Below, piece after piece: positions 49,801 through 57,401 of a stretch of DNA of 64,000 bases (its first letter is position 1; the number at the start of each line of letters is the position of its first letter). The DNA comes from Cyclina sinensis (taxonomy: Eukaryota > Mollusca > Bivalvia > Venerida > Veneridae): contig JAAONU010000053.1 in assembly GCA_012932295.1 (NCBI GenBank), positions 1-64,000 of the forward strand, read 5' to 3'. Both the position numbers and the translations under genes were made by a program. Below the pieces are notes generated by a model that saw only the letters and a program-made list of their open reading frames with translations, ran no database searches and was not told where the DNA came from.

Positions 49801-50923
49801 CTGTACATTTGAGATAAAAGCCTGTTGATTTGAACGCGTAAATTATGTTGGCATGCTAATTAATCAGTTTGGCACGCATTTGAAGGAAAATAAACACTAG
49901 CCTAATTATCGTACCGCTAATGAATGCCACCTTCCATGATTTGTGGCTTCCTAAATACAGGCCTTCCATACCTTGAAACTAGATTTTAAAATTGCACTTT
50001 GCTACCTAAGATAGAAGTTCCCATTGTCAACATTTCTTCCAAAAAATATTGAAACAATTCTCTTATTTTAGAAGTTCACTTCAATATTCCAGTCGTAGCT
50101 AAAAACAAAAACATCATTGCCTCTACTCTATATATTTAACATGAACTTATATTTTTTGTGCAACGTGTCTCGTTCTAAATTTTTATTATCTCAGAAAGTT
50201 CATGGACAATCTTTAGTTTCGTGAATATTTCAAACAGCGTCTCACTTCAACGAATTACTCGAGTGACAACATAAGTTAAAAGTTTGTAATATATTATCAA
50301 ATGTTACCTTGTAAGATTATCAAATGTTACCTTGTAATATTATCAAATGTTACCTTGTGATATAATCAAATGTTACCTTGTAAGATTATCAAATGTTACC
50401 TTGTAATATTATGAAATGTTACCTTGTAAGATTATCAAATGTTACCTTGTAAGATTATAAAATGTTACCTTGTAAGATTATCAAATGTTACCTTGTAATA
50501 TTATGAAATGTTACCTTGTAAGATTATCAAATGTTACCTTGTAAGATTATCAAATGTTACCTTGTAATATTATCAAATGTTACCTGTTATCACCACTGTC
50601 TTTCCATCAATGCGGTTGTTACTTTGACATTCAACATTCCATCGAATGTACTTCCTCAAAAAGAATATAAATAGAATGATCACCGAAATAACGATAGGAA
50701 TAACGAATGTAATGTCCTCAAAGTCCACGTCGTTGTCATCCTCCCAGATGATCTGTTTTCCCCTGGAAACTGTCTTCGGAACTTGTTTTGGAGGGACCAC
50801 TGGTTTTTGCTGGCCTCCGGAAGACGATTTTGGTGTCGTCTGCGTTTTGGTAGTTTTTGCTGTTTTTGTCGCAGACGGAGTAGGCGACTTGCTTGGTGCC
50901 TTTTTCACATTTCCGTGAGCCAT
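28427..50923 (-). CDS. Membrane-anchored short-chain dehydrogenase (retinol-dehydrogenase-like), five exons, complete
   Basis: CDS = complement of 50584-50923, 30335-30577, 29724-29877, 29180-29331 and 28427-28812; 1275 nt, 424 residues. All junctions are GT-AG and the phases agree. Residues 1-60 are a Lys/Thr/Pro-rich tail, then an acidic patch (WEDDNDVDFED) and one membrane helix (71-89). The Rossmann cofactor motif TGANTGIG is at 113-120, NNAG at 192-195, the catalytic region has Ser242 (INLVSDS), and YGRSK supplies Tyr266 and Lys270. The family (RDH11-14-type SDRs) reduces or oxidises retinoids, lipid aldehydes or steroids with NADP(H); the substrate here is unknown. The roughly 90-residue N-terminal extension and the acidic/basic C-terminal tail (about 380-424) are longer than in vertebrate relatives (about 320-340 aa). 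An in-frame TAA lies just before the ATG. Confidence 0.9.
29180..29331 (-). CDS. SDR gene exon 4 (catalytic Tyr/Lys)
   Basis: 152 bp, acceptor TTTAG|G, donor CCCGG|GTAATA. It encodes KLDFDDLALAKYDIYKAYGR, then SKLAMVVFNMELHRRL, ending GVHPG. It holds the YxxxK catalytic pair of the SDR family. Confidence 0.9.
29724..29877 (-). CDS. SDR gene exon 3
   Basis: 154 bp, acceptor TTCCAG|CG, donor TATAC|GTGAGT. It encodes TTDDGYEKNFGVNYLGHFYL, then TYLMTDKLKRSAPSRIINLV. NYLGHF is the helix common to RDH-type SDRs and the catalytic serine follows. Confidence 0.9.
30335..30577 (-). CDS. SDR gene exon 2 (cofactor-binding fold)
   Basis: 243 bp, acceptor TTTTTCAG|GC, donor CGCAG|GTAGTG. It completes the TGANTGIG glycine motif and encodes TELARRGGRVILGCKDK, YELDLGRLASVKDFADSI and HVLINNAG. 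Together with exon 1 it forms the NADP(H)-binding half. Confidence 0.92.
31127..31224 (+). repeat. Exon-like paralogous block, copy 1
   Basis: Preceded by TCTCTACAG and ending TTTTGCAG|GTAATA. It is similar along its whole length to 34072-34167 (shared TTTCTGTGAAGTTTCAA). Stops interrupt the frame that is open in the other copy. It may be a dispersed repeat with splice-like edges. Confidence 0.4.
32948..33072. repeat. Tandem duplication of about 54 bp
   Basis: TAAGCGGTTCACTTGTTTGT and the following GATGGTGTCAAAGACTGT occur twice in succession with few differences, indicating a young local duplication. Confidence 0.85.
33363..33393. repeat. (CAT)n microsatellite
   Basis: About ten consecutive CAT triplets within the SDR intron. 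Confidence 0.9.
34072..34167 (+). repeat. Exon-like paralogous block, copy 2
   Basis: Preceded by TCTCTACAG and ending TTTTGCAG|GTAATA. One frame is open throughout (SKFCFAIWWKVSVKFQ, then TNNVLQAKISDDGFA). With 31127-31224 it may be a diverged exon pair of an unseen plus-strand transcript or an ordinary repeat. Confidence 0.4.
36407..36560. mobile_element. Palindromic hairpin MITE
   Basis: ATTTGTTTGTTTTTGTGGAA at the left and its near-complement at the right enclose arms that pair almost fully around 36483 (GTGAACACCATATG with CATATGGTGTTCAC; GATATTTTCACGAGTGGC with its partner). There is no coding capacity. Confidence 0.75.
37549..39174 (-). mobile_element. Tc1-type DNA transposon, 1626 bp, inactive
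   Basis: Inverted ends CACCTGGAAAAA(A/G)(A/G)TTAAGCA begin at 37549 and, reversed, end at 39174. A TA target duplication lies on each side (37547-37548 and 39175-39176). Length and single transposase gene match the Tc1 group. The ends differ at a few positions and the transposase is broken, so this copy cannot move itself. Confidence 0.9.
37873..38998 (-). pseudogene. Tc1-type transposase, broken
   Basis: The upstream open part (38998-38138) carries the helix-turn-helix region (GMSYKEIGRHTDRHYTVVSR, then DLPRSGRP) and the first catalytic aspartate (IHWLDESRF), then GGGSVMVWGCI and DNHPLASRPV. Where Tc1 enzymes normally have the D-D-N-A-R-P-H motif with the second catalytic aspartate, the sequence jumps straight on, implying a short deletion, a frame change and a stop near 38138. 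The third catalytic region (SPDLNPLEHIWD) survives in another frame near 38075. The C-terminus (HHEWQQLTMQQVRRLTGGMR, ending RGGYTRY at 37873) is in yet another frame. The protein is therefore dead by at least two lesions, one in the active site. Confidence 0.88.
39345..39500 (+). repeat. tRNA-derived SINE, copy 3
   Basis: Contains CTGACAACTGCGTCAGG and GAGTTCGATCCCACC, matching in reverse orientation the SINE copies at 26325-26530 and 26640-26885. Confidence 0.55.
41155..41335 (+). repeat. tRNA-derived SINE, second family
   Basis: Contains GGACTCCCGATCCGG, GGTTCGAATCC and GAGAGTCTCCAGTGA. A related copy on the other strand is at 60780-60960. The anticodon-arm-like and T-arm-like parts pair, but there is no acceptor stem, so it is a SINE head and not a tRNA gene. 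Confidence 0.6.
42870..44780. repeat. Copy B of the intronic duplicated segment
   Basis: Partner of 36330-40475, without the palindromic MITE and the Tc1 element. It includes a 66-codon plus-strand frame (44563-44763) whose matching part in copy A is interrupted by stops, arguing against a protein gene. Confidence 0.45.
46893..47840. mobile_element. Second foldback-like element with 21-22-bp repeat arms
   Basis: The left arm (about 46935-47125) has nine units like GTCGTGGTAACGAGATAATT. The right arm (about 47550-47812) has twelve units of the reverse complement (TTATCTCGTTACCACGAC). The outer ends also match inverted: TACGATGACATGGATGTGAC at 46893 against the complement of the sequence ending at 47840, about 16 of 20. 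A 424-bp unique spacer separates the arms. No clear target duplication is seen. Confidence 0.7.
49543..49573. repeat. (GAACA)n microsatellite
   Basis: About six consecutive AGAAC/ACAGA pentamers in the SDR intron. Confidence 0.9.
50292..50583 (-). repeat. 23-bp minisatellite of 5' splice-site copies
   Basis: On the gene strand the intron starts G|GTAACATTTGATAATATTAC and then repeats a 23-bp unit AAGGTAACATTTGATAAT plus CTTAC or ATTAC about 12 times. Every unit contains AAG|GTAACA, as good a donor as the authentic CAG|GTAACA at 50584. Reading past the true donor hits an in-frame stop at 50575-50573, so use of any downstream copy would truncate the protein just after TGN. Confidence 0.9.
50584..50923 (-). 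CDS. SDR gene exon 1 (N-terminal tail, membrane anchor)
   Basis: The ATG at 50923 is preceded in frame by TAA two codons upstream. The exon encodes a basic low-complexity tail, an acidic patch, the membrane segment ITFVIPIVISVIILFIFFLR, then RKYIRW and DGKTVVITG, the first beta strand of the Rossmann fold. It ends one base into the glycine codon that exon 2 completes. Confidence 0.9.
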
Positions 50924-53900
50924 TTTTTATTTCTCAAAAATCCATGCACTAGATACAAAATTCTTTAACCTTGTTTGTAGGTGATATAATTTTGATCCTT
51001 TAAGAAAAGGTAAAACGAGCTCACGTTTCCAAAACTCGGAAGCAAGGGCGCATCAAGCCAGCAAACGATACACACAGAATGTATCCGGTTGTGTAAACTA
51101 TCGCAACAGATCCTCCTAGAACAGACAGGTGTACATGCTTACTTCTCGGTGCCTTTCCAGAATTTCCTCTACAGGTAACTTTATCAGTTGTATCGTTCCA
51201 TGCTACTCAAGCGCAACTGTTTGTTTAAGAACATACACCGTTTATAAAGATAGCATCAACGAAATGTTACCTGGCAATTTTCAAATTAATTTTTGCTGCA
51301 ATATTTTCCCCAAATTCCACCCTGCTATGTATTCTTTTTTTCAGGGTAGATATCAAGATTAAGGTATGGTACTTTGTTCGGCTTAAATTTGGATTAAAAG
51401 TTTTAAAACTCGGATCAAAACGAAATATTCCAAAGTCACCGGTTTTAATCAAGACATTAAGAAAGGTTCGGTTATTGTAGTTTCTTTTATTTAAATCAAC
51501 AGCTTAAGCATTTTAAATTCATATAATGAACGTCAGATTACGTCAATTCCTTGACGTAAAAGTAAGAAATCTTTCGCTTGTGACGTAAAATTATTTTAGT
51601 ATATTTTCTTTTTAGCCTTTAGAAAAATTTGTAGCAATAGATATCCTGCCCACCTATCAGATTCATAACTGGACATAGATAACATAGATTCACTAGTACT
51701 ATTTCTGAATAAAACATATTAAGGTTGTTTTCATCCGAAAGAACTAACATAAACGGTTAATTAATCTGTAAAAAAAATTCAGTCACGATTTAAAGACAGA
51801 ATTATGTATATTGTCCTTCCTGATAAACGACAGAATGGTAAATATTTCAGCTATTTCAGCCACTCTATTCAAACTAATTTACAAGCCATGAGGTTCACCT
51901 GAGGTAACTGCTAGTTCATTCAACCAGGATTAGAAAAGCTTAGTACAAATATATTTTCATTTTGATACGCTGATATAATGTAGGTTTATGATCCCTCACC
52001 TCGAATCATTCAACCCGTGCAGCAATAGCCTACAAATATTACAGAATGGCCACTATAACCACATGATCCATTGAAAGAGTTATATCTCATTACAGCTGTT
52101 TAAGGTAATCATCCACAGTGAATCAAATGACAATACAGATTCAATATATGACTTAGTCAATGTTTGGTAGTTATGGCCTTTCTGTGTAACGCTCAGACTG
52201 AATCCAAAGTACTCGAGCTCACTTCACAACTTTACACTGCCAAAATGGAACACAGGTTTTATGTAATCAGTACCTTAGCTTTGTCAATTAAATGATTATA
52301 TTTTAAATGCTGGTTATGTCAGAACAATTCGCAGTCTTTAAATTTTGATTTTGCGTTGAGCAACTTAAATATTAAAAAACACCCTATGGCTTCCGAAATA
52401 TCCTGAAATTACCAAGTATTAATAAAACCCATTGGACGTGTCCATAGATATATAAATACGAAGCCAATAAGTGACATTATAAACTTTTAGTTTCACTAAA
52501 CTCACCTGTTTTATGTCGCAATTACGAAATACTTTTTCGTAATAACTAAATATTTCGTTATTATGGAATGCTTTTAGTTGTTTTTGCGAATTATTTTAAC
52601 GTTTAAATGAGTTATCTTTTCGCTAATACAAAATAGCATTGAAATAAGCTTAACGTATTTTAATTGTTATTGAACGAAATATATATCCTTATTATGAAAA
52701 AATATTTCGTAAAAAAAAGAACTAAATTTTCGGAATTCATATGGCGTTTTAACGAAATGGATATTGCATTTTTCATAACTTATCTCGTTATGACTGTAGA
52801 TCATCTTGTAAAAATAATAATTGTTTCGTTTCTCAATATATTATTTCGTAAAAATGTAATATCATTTTATAATTACAATATCTAGTACTTCCGAAATAAA
52901 ATAAATGTTTGTCATATTTGGGGCACTGCCTATAAAAACATTCTATTGTCAAAAGATTAATCTGTTACGTTCTGCTTTGGTTGTTTGTACAAATATTTTT
53001 ACTTTTTATTCAAACCGACCTTCAGTAAAAATGCATTAACCTTAAAAATACTAAAGACATATATAGCAATGTACTTTAAATTCTGTTTCTGTACTGGCAT
53101 TTTTTAATTTATCCTAATACTTTTGAAAAAAGTCCAATTAAACTCAAGGAAATATAAATTTCAACATAACGCGTGCGTTGAAACTCAATAATTATTTTCA
53201 TTTTACTTATCAGCACTTATCTATCAATTAAAAGACATATTCGAATTGAAAATCATTTTTTATGCTTTTAAAGCATATATTCGCCGCTTTGTCCGTCCGT
53301 ATGTCTGTACGTCCGTCCGTCCGCATTTTCTTGTCCGGAACATAACTCTGGAACTACAGTACTGGAAGTATCAACAAGAAACTTTGTAGGTAGATAGATC
53401 ATACTGAGTAGAAGTGCAGTGCATAAGAACCATAACTCTGCATTGCCTAATTTGTTAGTTATTGCCCTTTGTTCATTTCTTCACTTTGAACTTTGTCCGG
53501 GACATAACTCTGAAACTACAAGAGATATCAAAAACCTCTGGTTTACCTGTCACCAGCCTACTTCAGTGACCATGACACTGTATGGATAGGACTGCCACTG
53601 TCTGAGTTGATAGAAAAATAAATAATAAAATGGTAACTGTCATACATTCTTCATTGGATATTTAAACAGTTTTAACCTTTTCAGCAACTACCAATAACAT
53701 ATTAATATCTTTATGCTGAATTTGACAAAGATTTTATGCACACACTATTCTGTGTCCAAAACCTATTCGGGGAGCATCACCCCGTTTGACCGGCTCCTGT
53801 TTAATATCAGCATTTAAAGAAAAACTCCATTTGGATTATGGATGTAAACATTTCATAGGTACGTTTTAAAAAGTACCCAGACAGAAGAAAACAATGAAGA

Positions 53901-54209
53901 TTTCAAACGTTTAAGATAGAGACTCAGCCTTCTCTATCATCGAAAAAAGAGGATCTTGCATGCTGTTTAAATTAAAAGCATTCTATGTAAGCATTTTATT
54001 AATTGTTTATCATCATCGTGTGGTGTTATTGTATTTCAAAGTAATACAACTTGAAAATTACGTTTAACATCTGTGCATTGTACTGTTACAGAAGATGCAT
54101 GTTATTTCCCAACAAAAATAGACTTGTGTAGTCTTGAAATCGACAGTATATCTTCAGTAATTAGATAAGTGAATTATATGATAGGAAATGAAAAGTAAAA
54201 TCGAAAATT
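50924..54209. other. Intergenic region between the SDR and SLC5 genes
   Basis: It should contain the SDR promoter; no clear TATA box stands out near 50950-51130. 52518-52880 holds many degenerate ATTTCGTAA / TTACGAAAT pieces in both orientations, perhaps a decayed foldback element. 53255-53815 is a dispersed repeat starting with GTCCGTCCGT runs and containing two TCCGG(A/G)ACATAACTCTG(A/G)AACTAC copies, ending CACCCCGTTTGACCGGCTCC. No gene is seen. Confidence 0.5.
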
Positions 54210-55100
54210 AAGTATACGAGTAAATAGTGGCATAGGTTCAATTTTCTGGGATAATTTCCAAGTGATATACCTAAACCACTTGAAAACACTTGAAACCACT
54301 CGAATCCCCCTCGGATACCTGAGAGCTATGTACTTAAATATTTAAAGTAACAGTTCGTCTCGTTATGTTTTATAGATACAGGGGCAAAGAAAATGTTCTT
54401 TATCTATTGAATCAAATTTATATATAAATATGTATGATCCAAGAGAACAGGTTCTCAAATATTGTAATATAATCATACATTAATGCTGTTAAATACAACA
54501 AAAACCTCTGAAGTCTGAACTATAACCGGTCAGAGTTGATATAATTGATAGAACTGGCAGAAATATAATATATATAAAATAATTAAGGAAAAACAAGGTG
54601 TCCTGTGTATCGAGAACCATACAGTCGAAAGATAATTAAATGCATTGTTTATTTCAAAGAATAAATCGTAAAAACACGTATTGTGATGAATTTCTTCACT
54701 CGTCCTTCACACAAATTAAGTACAGCACGTGATGCACGTGCATTTGATTCCTGAACATGCATGAAGCATGAAAATGTTCATACAAAAAAGTTTAACGATA
54801 ATATCCCCATAAATACATCATAATTAAGATCAAACCCATGGCATTACAGTTTATAAATGAGCAACATTTTGGATATTCTTTGACAGATGTCAGTAGATGA
54901 TGTTCTGACGAATTGCGCGTTCTTCTTCTTGGAGATACTAAATCGGAAATAAGCTAAATACATGGAAAGCGTTTCTGTTTTGACAAGGACTCTGAAATTC
55001 TAATAAAATGCTTCAAATAAACTTAAGCGTTTGTTTACCACGTGTAAGGTAAAACGTTAATTACATTTCTAAAAATAAAAAAGAATCTCTAAAACCGTCA
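54210..55100 (-). repeat. Duplicated segment, distal copy
   Basis: Aligns with 56378-57575 in the same orientation: ATAATTTCCAAGTGATA, CTAAACCACTTGAAAAC, GATAATATCCCCATAAA, ATGGCATTACAGTTTA and GAATTGCGCGTTCTTC each have a partner in order. It includes a second copy of the SLC5 terminal exon. Confidence 0.85.
54792..54937 (-). CDS. Second (alternative) terminal exon of the SLC5 gene
   Basis: 146 bp, the same length and phase as the proximal terminal exon. Acceptor CCGATTTAG|TA at 54938, stop TAA at 54794-54792. It encodes SPRRRTRNSSEHHLLTSVKE, then YPKCCSFINCNAMGLILIMM and YLWGYYR. Against the proximal copy the frame is kept but residues change in and before the last membrane helix (PKCCSF for PKWRSF, losing the tryptophan). 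An AATAAA lies at 54653-54648, about 140 nt after the stop. It may be a true alternative C-terminus or a young duplicate not yet decayed. Confidence 0.65.
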
Positions 55101-56377
55101 TAATAAAATGGCTTATCAGTCATTCAGTAAAGTAGGAAATGCAAAATTAATTTAAGGGTAATTTTCGAAAACCTCAACTTCATCCAAAATGGTTGCTAAA
55201 TTCAAATATATTATTTCAAGTTACGCAAATAGCTGAAGCATGACGGAACGCCCATACTATTCTCAAATGAGATTTGAAAAAAAGGAAGCTTTGTGAATGA
55301 TTTCTACATCCGGTTACAAAAGACCAGAAGAACGCCCACGTTGAAAATGTAAACTTAAATGCACGATATTTTACAAATGTTGTCAATGGTGACGAAGCCT
55401 GGGTTCCTAGCGAAACACCAAAGACAAAATTCGGACGGCAAACCAAAACAATAGACCTTGCATTGCAAAGTGCATAGGAACGCACTTCCGACAAGCAACA
55501 AGTTCATAAATAGATAATGAAATAACAGAAATAGTTAAACAGTACAGAACACCTAGTCAGGTGCTACGTACGATCCTTCTTTATCATGTCCTTTGTCTAT
55601 TTTAAATTCTATTTTAGCCTCTAACTTATACAAAATGCTCTCTTGAAATAAATAGATTTAATTACAGATTTCATATAGTGTAAATAAGTCTCCTTGCTTG
55701 TTTTTTTAAACAGTATCTGTAATTACAATATACGCATTGTAACTGCCCATGTATGTGCACTAAAAATTGAACCAATACGAGTTGATGTTAATCATATAAG
55801 AACTAACCTACTGAAAAACAAAAAGGGCAAAGATGGTCCTTTATTACTCACCTGATTATCACTGTTCTAAAGGATAAGAAGGTAAAGATGAAGCTCATGG
55901 AAAGAAGGGGCAGACTAATCACGTGATAAACTACATAATAACTTGAGTTTAATGAAGATTGGAACAAGGTGATCTCTTGTTGGGTACAAGGTTTTCCAGT
56001 GAAATGTTTCAGTGACATAGTTTTTGACTCCACATAAAATCCGTTTTTAATGCATTCCAGGGGTTAATCAAAATAAAGATTATAAACAGTATTGACACTA
56101 TCAGAGTCAAACTGGTCGTTGTCCGGTCAGTCAGTTCGAAGCAGATGTATTACTGATGGGCTGAAATCTCGGATTTTCTCGGAAAATAGGCTTAAATACA
56201 AATTTGTATTAAAGAAATTTATTTCAGAAAAACGACTGTTTTTACTACACGCCTCAAAATAACCCTGCTATCTTCCAAATATTAGTAATAGTAAAAATAA
56301 TTTTTAAAAATAAGGTATCTCCATGGCAAAAGATTATCTTCAATAATCAGTAGCCAATTTAATTATTAGGGTGTTAT
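55101..56377. other. Stretch between the two terminal-exon copies
   Basis: No exon is supported. A minus-strand open frame at 55848-56033 ends close to a consensus donor (AATCAG|GTGAGT), but no acceptor or family match is visible. Confidence 0.4.
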
Positions 56378-56805
56378 CTATAAGTAAAGTACGGTTAAAT
56401 AGTTACACAGGTTTCAGTTCTCTAGAATAATTTCCAAGGCGATACATCTAAACCACTTGAAAACGCTTGAATACATCAGAGCTATATGCTTGATAAATAT
56501 TTATAGTAACAGTTTTATTTCTTGAGGTAATGTTTTATGATGAACAAAATATGTTCTTTATCGATTGAATAAAGTTTATGCATAAAATGATCCAGAAGAT
56601 CAAGTTCTTAGAATTTTGTAGTTTAATCATACATTGATAAACTGAAATATACTAGAAGTCTAGCAGTGCAGAGATTAATTTCTACTGTTAGAATTTCTTG
56701 AAATAAGGAATGTATCAAAATAATGAAGAAATAAGAAGAAAGTGGCCATTGTACCGTGTGGCTTTTACTAGACAGATGATAAAATGCACTGGTTCAAGGA
56801 ATAAA

Positions 56806-57019
56806 TTAACCCTGAACATGCTGAAATCTTTTAATGGATTAGCCCAGCTTTGAATTTGGAACAGTCCATTCAAAGTTTAAGGGATTTCAATATCAAAATA
56901 CAAAAATGGAGCTACCAACAGTATAGAGCCTGGTCAGACTGCACGGATGTGCAGGCTGGCCCGGCTCTATACTGGTGGCAAAGGCTAATCACTTTCGGTT
57001 CCAGCAGGTTAAGGGTTAA
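56806..57019. mobile_element. TTAA-flanked MITE (piggyBac-type ends)
   Basis: Starts TTAACCCTGAACATGCTG and ends with the complement of TTAACCCTTAACCTGCTG (16 of 18 matching). TTAA at both edges is the piggyBac target. It has an internal inverted repeat, TATAGAGCC(T/G)GG with its partner GGCTCTATA. Non-coding. Confidence 0.75.
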
Positions 57020-57255
57020 ATTTAGACACATTCAAATAATTTTGGCTTTTGAGAGCTCTAAGTTCAAATTCGCTCCTTTTAACAGCGGCAAAGTAGAAAA
57101 CCTTCCAGTAAATGTGATAAGTTTCGTTCATTTTTGCGTGTCCTTCACAAAAGTACACTTGATCTAAAGCAGTGGGGTACGCGATACTAATGTTTTTGAT
57201 TCCTGAAAATAAGTATGTCTATTTCACAGCATGAGAATGTTTTGTACAACTAACT

Positions 57256-57401
57256 TTAATGATAATATCCCCATAAAAACATTGCAATTAGCATCAAAAT
57301 CATGGCATTACAGTTTACAAACGAGCGCCATTTTGGATTTTCTTCGATAGATGTCAGGTGATAATTATCGTCTGATGAATTGTGCGCTCTTCTTGGAGAT
57401 T
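57256..57401 (-). CDS. SLC5 exon: proximal terminal exon (last membrane helix)
   Basis: 146 bp, acceptor CCGGTTTAG|AA. It encodes [20 protein letters not shown], then [20 protein letters not shown] and FLWGYYH, ending TAA at 57258-57256. This matches the C-terminal helix of SGLT proteins (W-x-x-x-V-N ... WGY). No AATAAA is seen soon after the stop. Confidence 0.85.

Larger units (their letters stand above)
30578..50583 (-). other. Intron 1 of the SDR gene, about 20 kb
   Basis: Bounded by CAG|GTAACA at 50583 and TTTTTCAG at 30578, it holds most repeats of the right half of the window (listed separately). The stretches 30640-31100, 31230-32940, 33400-34060, 34170-36330, 40480-41150, 41340-42860, 44790-46890 and 47850-50290 show no supported exon, only short unassigned open frames and simple repeats. 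Confidence 0.75.

Noticed and set aside
55848..56033. Extra SLC5 exon ending in AATCAG|GTGAGT
   Set aside because: No convincing acceptor, no resemblance to SGLT sequence, and it lies after a complete terminal exon.
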